From assembly GCA_943735955.1 (NCBI GenBank), contig OX030957.1:1842001-1906000 (forward strand): a DNA stretch of 64,000 bases. Direction: 5' to 3'. Position numbers and translations under genes: made by a program. Positions 26,972-36,929 of the stretch are shown piece by piece. Origin of the DNA: Piscicola geometra (Eukaryota > Annelida > Clitellata > Hirudinida > Piscicolidae). The stretch's first letter is position 1, and each line of letters begins with the position of its first letter. The notes under the pieces are model-generated. The model was not told the DNA's origin. It saw only the letters and a program-made list of their open reading frames with translations, and made no database searches.

Positions 26972-29900
26972 ATGAGTAAGAATAGTGAAAACATTTCTGG
27001 ATTGAATAGTGTCAACTCAAACGGATTGGTGGCATCAAATGAAGGTGATAACCAGTCTTTAGAAGATGCCAACGTATTTCAATTCGACGACCTACTGAGT
27101 GGATACGACAGACTGATGCAAGACATCAAGCAATGCGAGAATCTCTTAGATGGTTTGCATTTCCACGATTCAGTAAACTTATATGAATATAAATCTGTAA
27201 ATCGGTAACTGTATTATTCTCTATTTATTAATAATAAATACATAATAATCATGGACGGCGATCCTGGGAGGTCCTTGGGTCCGAACCTTTTACAATTTTT
27301 AGTAGTGAAGGGTCCACCTTAATGGTAGTGACCCCAATACCCCCTTAGGATCGCCGCCCATTCTGGGTAAGACCCCCCCTAAGATTTGCAGCAGATCGCC
27401 GCCCCTGATAATAACCCTTTATGAAATTGTCAAATATTGTAATCATAAAATTGTAATTGCTATAAATTAGAAAACTAATCATCATTTGACTTTCATATCA
27501 CTTCAAGCAGCCAATGAAAGCGGAGAAGATATTGAAGTAGATGACATGAAGGTTGAAGGCTCACCCATTGGAGTTTAAAAGAATTTACATTTTTTAACGT
27601 TTAAATTTATTTGTCATCTTTTTTGATTAAGACATAAATTATTTAACGCTTACCATATACAGTACAACAGAGCCATTGATGTTTTTATAGAAGATATATT
27701 ATCCAGAGACGATGGAAATGATGATGATGAAGAAGATGATGATTTGAACAAAAGTACATATCATTTTTTTAAAGTCACATTTTAAAAGTTTTTACTAGTT
27801 TTTATTAAGAATACAAAATGTATAAAAACTGTCACAACTTCACAGGTATCCTGAACATTATAGAATTGATCAGGAAAGATGAGAGCGAAAATATTGGGAA
27901 GGACGATGAGGTACATTGCATTATGCCAAATGACATGGTTTTTGCTCCTTATGAATGTGCATTCAAAATCTGGCATTTTGTCGCAATCTAGAATCAGAGA
28001 TTTATATATTTGAAATTCTGTAAATACATTTAATTTAGACAAATGTATTATACATAATATTGCTATAATTCCAAATGCCACCTTCTAGGTAAAATGTCGC
28101 ATAGAAATATCTAGTTTCAAAATTATTCCATCATTTAAAAAAATGTTGTAACAAAAAATTCTCTCAATAAATTAAGTTCAAGAAGGGCAAAAAACTAACG
28201 TATGAAATGTGAGAATGAAGTTTTCGAAATAGACAAAATTTTGCGCGCTTGAAATTTTTTTAAAATTAGTTGAGATATTTCAAAAATATGAATAAATTTA
28301 AAATCTGCCGACCAAAAGCTATGATTTATCACTCAATCAATCACTAATGATTTATATAGCTCCCTTAGCGAAGCGACAAAAGGGCAAAAATATTTAAACA
28401 TAATATTCAAAAATAAAGTTTAAAAAAATAAATGTTGTACTTAATAGCTAGGTTTATTATATATTTACATATCTTAATACTAAGTCTTTTCCCGAAGGCT
28501 GATTTAATAGAAGTGCTATATGAGGAAGACCAAACTTTGAATATTTTCGAAAAAGAAGATGAAGTGGTATTGAGAGACAACGAAGAAGAAATTGAAAGGA
28601 TTTATCAAGATGAACAGGTTCTTAAATTTAAATTGTTTTGAGAAACTTAACGATAATTTTATTTACAGAGAACTATTAAAAGAAATGACGAAAAAAGAGC
28701 TAAAACTATCGGCGAACTGAAGTTATTTTTAGAAAAAGAAAACAATGAATTGAATAAAAGAAAAAATCATGCTGCTAAAATCATTCAAAACTTGTTTAAA
28801 AAGATTTTGACAAAAAATCGTTTATCTGATTGCTTAGAAGCGGAAAAACGACAAATAGGGAACTCCTCTGACGAAACTCATGATACGCAAAGAATTGAAA
28901 AAGAGAATTTGAAAGTTGAAACCTATGAAAAGAGTAGCCTGGAAAGAAATGACCCTTCAAGTGGGGAGAATCATAAAAAAAAGCTACTCGATTTTGAAAT
29001 CAAAAGCGAATTGAAAACTCAATCTGTCAATGACTTGAATACATCTGAATGGAATGGCATGAAAACACTCTCAGCTAAAGGTGAAGCTTCAAAAAGTGAA
29101 AGGAACAACGCCACTAAAGGTTTTTTCGACACGTCAGAGGGGAGTAATTATGCATGTGTTGACGATAAAGACTCCACTCTTAACTATGGATTTTGTGACA
29201 ATGTTGTTGATGGAAAAAACCTCTCTGATGTGCCAAATGACTGTATTTACACAGAGACGCACAAAAAGCATGAAAAGATCAATTTAAAAACCAACGATTC
29301 AGCAAACAGTGAAAAAGAATGCATGCAATATAAGAAAATAGAAGAAACTCTAAAAAATTCCGAACAAATAACTATTCGAACTCCTGATCAATCTGAAATA
29401 ACAACAGAGGATTGCTTTGAAAGTATTTACAACTGCGCTAAAACTGATCAAACTAGATGTGAGGCGGATAAAAGAAAAGTCAATTTGATGAAAGATTATA
29501 CTTTTAAAGATCTTTCGAGTAAAATGACGGCTGTGGATAAAAGTGTTTTAAAAAGGTTGAAGGAAAATATTGAAAAGAAAAAGAAAGAAATTGAACAATT
29601 GAAGTTAAAAGTAAATGAAATTTTTGTCTCAAAAGATTTAAAATTGTTTCAAATAAAAGAAAAGTATCAAAAGAAAAAGGAAATGGATCGTGAGATCAAT
29701 TGGGAAAGCATCATGAAAGAGATGATGACCCAACTGAAACCCTGGCAGTTAGTTTTCATATTTCAAATAACTTTCACTAATTACTTCCAAAAATAAATAA
29801 TTATCCAATTTAAATGATTTAAAAATGAACCTAAAAATGTCTGCAACAGCCCTCCCACAAGAAGACCGTGGCATTCAACCAGCCAGAAATCGGCTGCATA

Positions 29901-32900
29901 CGTCCCTCCACCTGATGATGCATCAAGTTCAGATTTCCCCAACTTACACACAGCCTCTCCTACGGTCTTTTGAGCCATTTGAAGATTTAAAATGTTTTTA
30001 GCATCATTGAGTTGAGTTAACTCAATTAATTCTGATTTAACCCATTTTTCTAGCATGCCTTGATAAAATAATAATAGATTTAAATTCTTGGAATTTCAAA
30101 GACGAGCCAGATAACTAAAACGGAAGCGGATTGTTTTCGGTTGAATGACTGTTTCTCACGCTTCCGCAACCTCACTCACCTTTCCATCACCCACTCCAAC
30201 CTTCACACCGTCCCATCATTGAAATCCTGCAAAGGAATCCAAGTACTCAACCTCTCTGTAAGACATTAATACATTTTAATGTCTTTTTAATAAAATACCA
30301 TGAAGCCTAAGAAATACTGAAAACATTAAAAATGACTTTTATTTCATTTGAAAGTGCAATAAGCTCCAATGGTTTGACCTCAACGACCTTTCCCGTCTCT
30401 CTTTCTTAGACATTTCTCATAACAATGTCATCGACCTCAGAGGAATCCAGAAATGCGCCTCACTCAAGTCGTTAAATGTTTCGCATAACAACCTTTCAAA
30501 ATTGGGTAAACTTTTGGTTAAACAAATAAATATTTTAAACTTTAAAATTCTATATTTCATTAAAGTCGACATCGGGGAATTACAGAATCTGCAGCAATTA
30601 AACGCAAGCGACAATCAGATCTTTCTGGACCCAGACCACATTCTGCCTGCTTCGTTACAACTCTTGAACTTATCCCAAAACTTTATTTGCGACACAACTT
30701 TTGTACAGTCACTCTTCTTATTGACTCAACTGAACTTCGCTGCAAACAGCATTTCGCAAGTAAGTTATTCGATTTTGAAAGTCATAAAAAGCAATTTGTA
30801 ATTTTTAAAATTAATAATCTTTTTTTTTGAACTCTCAGTTTCCAGAATTTTATAACAACGTCTTACTGACTGAGCTTATACTCGACAAAAACCTCCTTTC
30901 TTCTCTCCATGTGACCTCATGGCTGCCTATGCTGAGACTGCTCTCCGTTGCTAACAATGGGTTCGTGCTTGTGGAGTTGTTAGTGCAAAAGTTGTGGAAT
31001 AAAATGAATTGTTTCAACGAAAACAAAATTAGCTGAACTTTATTTTAAATAAGTTAAATAGTTTCGATTATATATATTTAAAAAAATCCTTATTCAAAGT
31101 ATACACAAAGTCTCCGGCTTGAACATGTTGACCTCCCTGCAAAATTTGAATTTTGACGCCAATCCAATTGGAGGTTAGATGTCTTTCCACAAAGATCAAC
31201 TACGAGATTTTAAAAATATTGAATAATCGAAATGAGGACTGTAATGGTTTTTATATTTTCAAAATCTTTCAAGCTAATTTCTGATGATTTAATGTCTTCA
31301 AGATGATGAAGTCACAAAAGATGAAATTGAAGAACTGATGAAAGCGAATAGAAAGGTCAAGACCCCTAATATTATGAAAAAAGCTCAAATGTTTGACGTG
31401 AAACCAAAAAATAGAGAAGATTCAGTAGAGGATAATGTTAACAAAAATCACTTTGTCATCGATGAAAGAGTGAACGATTTAATTGAAGAACATTTCAGTC
31501 GTTTGTGCGAAATGGGAAAGATCTTCATGTGAGCTCTAGTTATTAGGGAAACATTTCAATTTGTTTTTATAGTGAATTGAGTTTTAAAAATACAAGTTAG
31601 AAGTAAATTTTTGTAATTTTATAACTATCATTGTGTATTGCAGAAGCATGTCAGACTTGAAGCTGGATGATGGAATAGCAGTCTTTGATGAATTTCGAAA
31701 CATCGCTGTGGCTTTGAGGCGGTTTTTTGAGACTGGCGTTTATCACAAATATTCCTCTGAGCCACCATGTTTGTTACCAACGGAAGAAAAACTAAATCAC
31801 AACGCCGTTACGATCCAAGTGAGGCAAACCAAATTTTTATAAATTTATTAACTGAAACCATTGAGCTATATTTATTATCCTTTCCCTTCATTTACAATGT
31901 AGTCATTTCATTATTTTATGTCTCTACAGGCTTTCTGGAAAGGTTATAATTTGAGAAAAAAGCTGAAGAAAGCTCTGAAAGAAGTGAGAGAAGAGCTAAA
32001 GATGGACGTGGAAGCAGAACTAATGAATGATAATCTCGATGCGTACAACGTGGAAGATAGTGATGATGCATGCAGTGATGATGAAGAAGTTCACCGAAGG
32101 GTGAAGGAGGCATGGGCAAGCAGTCCGAAATTTCAATACTCAGAAAATCTTGTGTCGAAAAATTGGTCCAATCCCGAAAAGATCGCCCGAGGAGTCCACA
32201 AAAGTTACTTCGATTTTGAAAGGCCTCCAATTACATCTTCATCTCGTCCACAAAGGAACGAATTGTCTCACAAGCACGATGCCTTGATGGAAGATTGGTT
32301 AATCGTATTATACTTAATAAATCTTTTTTTTATGTAAAAGGAAACTACCAATAATATCTATTCTAGACGTTACAGTCAAAACACCTAACCAGTCGAATCA
32401 TCAATACAGTTATGAATAATATTAAATAGATTAATCTTTTTATTCTTATCACACAGGGGAATAGAAAGCGACAGCAGCAAGCAGTTGTTCTTGAAAAGGA
32501 TGATGAAATTGGAGAATAAAAGAAGTAAACGATGCAACAGTGGCGAAGGAAAAAGGAGGAGGATGAGGAGGATGGGCAGTGAGGATTGGATTCCCTTCCA
32601 GAGTCCTGAGCGCGGCGTTGGTGTGTTGTCAGACAGGGAAACTTTCCAGTATGCAGAAAACCAAAAAAGGTGCTTTGGTTATTCTTTAAACTTCCAATAA
32701 TGTACTTTAAAATATAAATTAATTCTTAACTAATGATTTTCTAGGAATTCTGCCGTCGTTCTTCCCATCATTACGACTACAAGCCAAACGGTTGGTGACA
32801 TATATTAAATTTAAAAGTTAAAACCATATTTCAACCAAATTCTTTTAATAAAACTTTTGTAGGGAACTTTGATTTTGAAAAAGAAAACGAACTCAACAAA

Positions 32901-33044
32901 TAAAGATAAGGGTTTGTCGACATTCTCAAGTCTTTATTGAAGCTTTAAAATTAATTTTTTAAACTGGAGATTTTTATAAAAAAGCCACAATCAAGAGAAT
33001 ATTTAAGCGACTTTATTTCAGATTACAAGCTACCTTCCATATGA
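26972..33044 (+). CDS. LRRIQ1: Leucine-rich repeat and IQ domain protein 1 (LRRIQ1-like), complete
   Basis: I assemble 19 exons: 26972-27152, 27511-27551, 27663-27753, 27846-27910, 28498-28617, 28669-29747, 29850-29964, 30102-30257, 30355-30505, 30566-30759, 30839-30960, 31100-31173, 31303-31528, 31644-31818, 31930-32297, 32457-32669, 32745-32790, 32863-32911 and 33022-33044. All join in phase to 1163 codons. Order: acidic N-terminus, coiled coil, IQ motif (HAAKIIQNLFKKILTKNRL), a long charged exon, about six leucine-rich repeats (for example LQWFDLNDLSRLSFLDISHN), then a second IQ motif split by an intron (VTIQ|AFWKGYNLRKKL) and a basic tail. This order matches LRRIQ1, a calmodulin-binding-type protein linked to motile cilia. 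The end of exon 1 (27152 versus 27196) and exon 7 (weak donor) are the least certain. Confidence 0.8.
27251..27406. repeat. GC-rich foldback element in LRRIQ1 intron 1
   Basis: Inverted arms at 27251-27280 (ATGGACGGCGATCCTGGG...) and 27332-27361 (...CTTAGGATCGCCGCCCAT) pair imperfectly, with ATGGrCGGCGATCCT shared. A third partial copy of the right arm, GATCGCCGCCCCT, lies at 27394-27406. The island is far more GC-rich than the surrounding intron. It looks like a small foldback or MITE-type insertion, or a structured RNA element. Confidence 0.5.
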
Positions 33045-33356
33045 AAGTCACCTCGAGGCCTCAATCTCATATTAACGATAATTTAGTAATTATTCATTAT
33101 TAATTAAGTGAAATGTTATGAAAATCGAAAGATAATACTAGAAATACCATTTAGAAAAAGTTGCATAGTAATAAATAGTAAAAATAGATTTTGTAATCGA
33201 TTCTTAAAATACATTTTAAAATTGATTGAGAGAGTTCGATGCTTGAAAGTGACTTTTGTAGATGGAATGCTAGACGGTTGGTCGGAAAAATTGGTCTGCG
33301 CACAAATGCTGATTCCGATAACAGCCTAACCCTAACCACTTTATACATACTTTTAA

Positions 33357-34270
33357 TCATAATAATAATAATTGTCATTTTTGTATAGCGCCCGGGCACG
33401 CAACTGAAGCGCTTTCACTGCGTCGTAATGCAATAAAGAAATACAAACAATTATAATAGTAATGTCATAAAAAGGAAAGCAAAGAGTAGCATGGAGTAAT
33501 TATTATGAGTGATATGCTAAGTTAAAATAATGAGTTTTTAGTTTGGCTTTGAAAGTCGAAAATTGGTTGATGTAGCAAGGTGTAGGTGGAAGGGCATTCC
33601 AAATTGTTGGAGCTGCGTGACGGAATGCTCTTTTTGAGATGTATTTTGTAGTGGATTCTTGGTTGAGGAGAAGAGAAGAAGATGAACGCAGTTGTTTGTT
33701 TGATGTTTTGTTGGTTATGCTGAGATATGACGGTATTGAGGTTTGAAGAATTTTGAATGTGGTGATGGCTATTTTAAAGGATATTCGAAAGTCTATAGGA
33801 AGCCAGTGGAGTTTTATAAGATCATCATTTGATGACTGAACAAGGTGATGGCCTGGGTAGTCACAATTGAGTGTGATTCTAGCAGCCTTGTTTAAAACTG
33901 ACTGCAGACGATTTCTTTCTTGATTGGTGATATTATATAAAAGCAAGTTACAGTAGTCAAGTTTGCTTAGTATTAGACATTAGGAAAGTGAGACGGAGAG
34001 ATCAGTAGTAATGAATGGGCGGATGTGTTTGATTGCTTTGAGATGATAGTGTGATGATTGAATAATAGATGTGATGTGGTTTTTAAAAGTGAGTTTGCTG
34101 TCGAGGGTGACTCCGAGTATTTTGAGAGTGTTATTGATGGGGATGTTATTTGAGTTGATGAAATAAGATGATGATCGGAAAATAATGTTGGATGTATTGG
34201 ATGTTTAGTGATGAAACTAGATGCGTTGTTACTGGTTATGAGTAAGTCGAGGGTGTTGCCATTTTCACTT
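33357..34270 (-). mobile_element. Degraded CR1/L2-like LINE, 3' part
   Basis: Minus-strand frame 33946-33506 encodes the C-terminal part of a non-LTR reverse-transcriptase protein: LQSVLNKAARITLN, LIKLHWLPIDFRISFKIAI, KRAFRHAAPTIWNALP, and a closing FKAKLKTHYF. Upstream the same frame continues (LKILGVTLDSKLTFKNHI) through one in-frame stop near 33980. Beyond it lies a fragment of the endonuclease end (GNTLDLLITSNN and SDHHLIS, 34180-34265), so the reverse transcriptase core is deleted. The 3' end reads ...GGGCGCTATACAAAAATG and closes with an (ATT)n tail at 33357-33373, as in CR1/L2 elements. It sits 3' of the LRRIQ1-like gene. It cannot be autonomous. Confidence 0.8.
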
Positions 34271-34392
34271 TTAAAATATAAAAAAAAGTATGAATAAGTT
34301 GAACTCTTGTAAATAAAAGAAGATTAATCGATCAAAGCACGCCACAAATCAATGATGCATTATCAACTGTTAATTTAACTCCGCATTGTGCA

Positions 34393-36299
34393 TCAACTGG
34401 AGATGTACATGGAGTGGTTGCCGAAACCGGACCAAGGCTTCCATCGGTAGACGAGGAACTTCATGACGTCGACTGAGACGCCCTCTGTGTTCAGGAAACT
34501 GATCAGATGCCTGCCCACCTTTCCCTCCGTCCTCTGTGCCGAGAAGAAACATTTTAATTGAGTGAGGAAAAATTTTAATTGAGAGAGGAAACATTTTAAT
34601 TGAGTGAGGAAACATTTTAATAGAGTGAGGAAACATTTTAATTGAGTGAGGAAACATTTTAATTGAGAGAGGAAACATTTTAATTGAGTGAGGAAACATT
34701 TTAATAGAGTGAGGAAACATTTTAATTGAGTGAGGAAACATTTTAATTGAGAGAGGAAACATTTTAATTGAGAGAGGAAACATTTTAATTGAGTGAGGAA
34801 ACATTTTAATTGGGTGAGAAAACATATTAATTGAGTGAGGAAACATTTTAATTGAGTGAGGAAACATTTTAATAGAGTGAGGAAACATTTTAATTGAGTG
34901 AGGAAACATTTAAACGGTAAAGGTACACTTGAACTCACAATCTTTTCAATGAAAATATTCTTGAGAGGAGCGAAGATGGATGGGTTCTGGTTGTAATTGG
35001 TCAGATAAAAGCCCAATGGAATGTCAGTGAAGCTGTTTTCCTTCCACGTCTCAGTCTCCAAAGCCTCCACTCCCATCTCCTTGAAACACCTGCCCAAGCC
35101 AACGTCGATGCTGTGTTCGAAGTGGCACTGCCCACTCCTGCGCAGTGTTTGATGACGTTCGCTTCCAATTGCTGCTTTCCTGACGCCACCGTGTTTTCCA
35201 TCGACACCGACAGAAGACTCCTCAAACCACATGTGCCTCTGTAACGCCTTCAGAGCCCTCCTGTTCACCACAATGCCAGCCTGCAGACTGTGATAACCGT
35301 GTGGATGCTCCCCCACAGGCTTGCCCAAATAATGCACTTTTTTAATGTCTAGAATTGACAAGAAATATTTGAGATTTTCAGCTATCAAAAAAGTTTCTTC
35401 TGATATGAATGCAAACCATTTGTACCTGAAAAATTTAATGCAAAAACAATTGTGAAAGTATTCATGAAGAAACATATGAATGTTTTTGTATTTGGGAATA
35501 AATTTATGATTTAAACTATTCATAAACACACTTACTTGGGATATTTTGACCTGAATAGAAGAGGTAAAACATTGGAAAATCCATTCCAAGAACCAGCTTC
35601 TGGAATTGGGAAAGTCTCATGAAGGCTGTCGTTTCTATTATGAAGATTTTATAAATTATATTAGAAGTTATGCAAAAATGACAGTAGTAACTTTCTGATT
35701 TGTAAGTAAATGACTTGAACTAGTTTATTTGAATTTTATTCAATTTATTTGAAAAGTAATAATAGAATGAAGGTTTTCTAACGTGAGATTTCCCACAAGG
35801 ATGATTTTGTTGCAGTGTGGAAGGAATGTTTTGGTAGTGGTTTGTGCTTTTATGAAGAAAATAACACACAGGAGTGAGACTTTTCCAGCAAGATATTTAC
35901 TTTCCAGCAATTTCTATTTTGGGAATCCATCAAAAGCTTCCATAATATTCCATAATTCAAAAACAATTTTTCTTAATAATTAACCAAGAATGCATAATGT
36001 CAATATTGCAAAAGTATTTAAAATGACTTTAAATATTAAGTAACATTCAAATAAGCAGACAATCTAACCTCATATTTTCCACTATTATTTGGTTTATTCA
36101 ATAAAAGTCCATTCTTTCTCAACCAACTTTCATAGAAGAAACGATGTGAATGACTTCCTGAATTACTACCATTACTTTCAGTTGACAAATCACTAAGAGT
36201 GCTAACCCTTTCTTTAAAATATTTAATCAGTACTATATGCACCGCAATTCCCAAAAAGAAACTAAAAAATAGGTTTTTGAAATGAATATTTTTAAGCAT
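34393..36299 (-). CDS. C1GALT1/COSMC-like type II membrane glycosyltransferase (GT31), complete
   Basis: Five minus-strand exons, 36299-36069, 35913-35783, 35634-35536, 35425-34939 and 34533-34393, join in phase to 362 residues. A single transmembrane helix at residues 10-28 (LFFSFFLGIAVHIVLIKYF) marks a type II Golgi/ER protein. The core reads VSLLCVIFFIKAQ and LPHCNKIILVGN, KWFAFISEETFLIAENLKYF, LQAGIVVNRRALKAL, SIDVGLGRCFKEMGVEALET, and a terminal SVDVMKFLVYRWKPW. This follows C1GALT1 (core 1 galactosyltransferase) and its chaperone C1GALT1C1/COSMC. The catalytic DDD of C1GALT1 is replaced by SEE (residues 162-164), as in COSMC, which also lacks it, so a COSMC-like chaperone role or an inactive paralogue is likelier than an active transferase. 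The weakest border is the exon 2 acceptor. Confidence 0.7.
34547..34912. repeat. 21-bp minisatellite, about 18 copies, filling an intron
   Basis: Unit ATTGAGTGAGGAAACATTTTA recurs at exact 21-bp spacing from about 34547 to 34912 with few substitutions (GAGTGAGG/GAGAGAGG, TTGAG/TAGAG). It fills nearly all of intron 4 (34534-34938) of the C1GALT1/COSMC-like gene. On the transcribed strand each unit reads TTTCCTCACTCAATT..., a pyrimidine-rich tract with branch-point-like sequence resembling the intron's own 3' end. All copies keep the reading frame open. Confidence 0.95.
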
Positions 36300-36472
36300 A
36301 GCAGCTGATAAGAAATTAATTTGTGGAACTTTTAAAAGAAGGTGTGTCTAAACGTTAGGTTATATTTGTAAATTACAAAATTACAAAAACACTATTTTTG
36401 TTTGTTTGAACATTTTTTCTTTAGAAAAAAGTTATTGAGTAAGGTAAAATTTTGTATGTGGGGTAGCTGCAG

Positions 36473-36898
36473 CGAACCAGTTGAGCTGCATCAACAAAAA
36501 GGAAACCAGCGACAAAAACAACAGTGCCAGTCTCGGCAACATCCGCTCAATATTATTCAAAAGAAGCCTCAATTTGAATCCGCCTAATCTAGAGCCCACC
36601 TCGTATTATACGGCTATAATAGGGTAAGGGTTAGGATTTCAGGTCAATTTGCTTTCTTCCGACAAAAAAATCGCTTCGTCGCAAGCATAGCAAGCCACTT
36701 CTCACCAAGAGGGAAAAACTCAATAGAACCATCAAGCAGCTGACCAAGCGATATGCCACGTGTTGCCGTGGTGATGATGATGATGGTGATGAAGATGGTG
36801 GTGATGAAGATGATGGTGATGAAGATGATGGTGATGAGGGTGATGATAATGATAATGATGCTAATGCTCTAGTAGAGATGGGGATGAAGTTGTGGTGA
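36473..36898 (+). CDS. Unrecognised coding segment, two exons with a very short intron
   Basis: Exon 36473-36602 reads NQLSCINKKETSDKNNSASL, then GNIRSILFKRSLNLNPPNLE and PTS. After a 40-nt intron (36603-36642, gtatta...tttcag) the frame continues SICFLPTKKSLRRKHSKPLL, TKREKLNRTIKQLTKRYATC and a run of Asp/Gly from the GAT/GGT repeat to a stop at 36896-36898, or splices out at CCGTG|gtgatg near 36770. Composition before the repeat is coding-like, unlike the flanks. No start codon is seen in frame, so an upstream exon is required; this would place it close to or overlapping the divergent C1GALT1/COSMC-like gene. I recognise no family. A pseudogene with a short indel is an alternative. Confidence 0.4.
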
Positions 36899-36925
36899 AG
36901 ATTTTGATGGTGATGTGGATGAAGT
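36769..36925. repeat. GAT/GGT microsatellite
   Basis: An imperfect (GATGGTGATGAA)-type trinucleotide tract on the + strand. If translated in the frame of the preceding exon it gives an Asp/Gly/Glu-rich stretch. Similar but weaker GAT-rich tracts occur at about 37840-37880, 38500-38530 and 45540-45740. Confidence 0.85.
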
Positions 36926-36929
36926 AAAT

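Noticed and set aside
29781..30056. 91-codon minus-strand open frame between LRRIQ1-like exons
   Set aside because: The plus-strand exon 29850-29964 joins its neighbours in correct phase on both sides, so the antisense frame is better read as its shadow. The plus donor is weak, so some doubt remains.
34370..34909. 179-codon minus-strand frame of MFPHSIK repeats
   Set aside because: It is another reading frame of the 21-bp minisatellite; any stop-free unit of a multiple of three gives long open frames.
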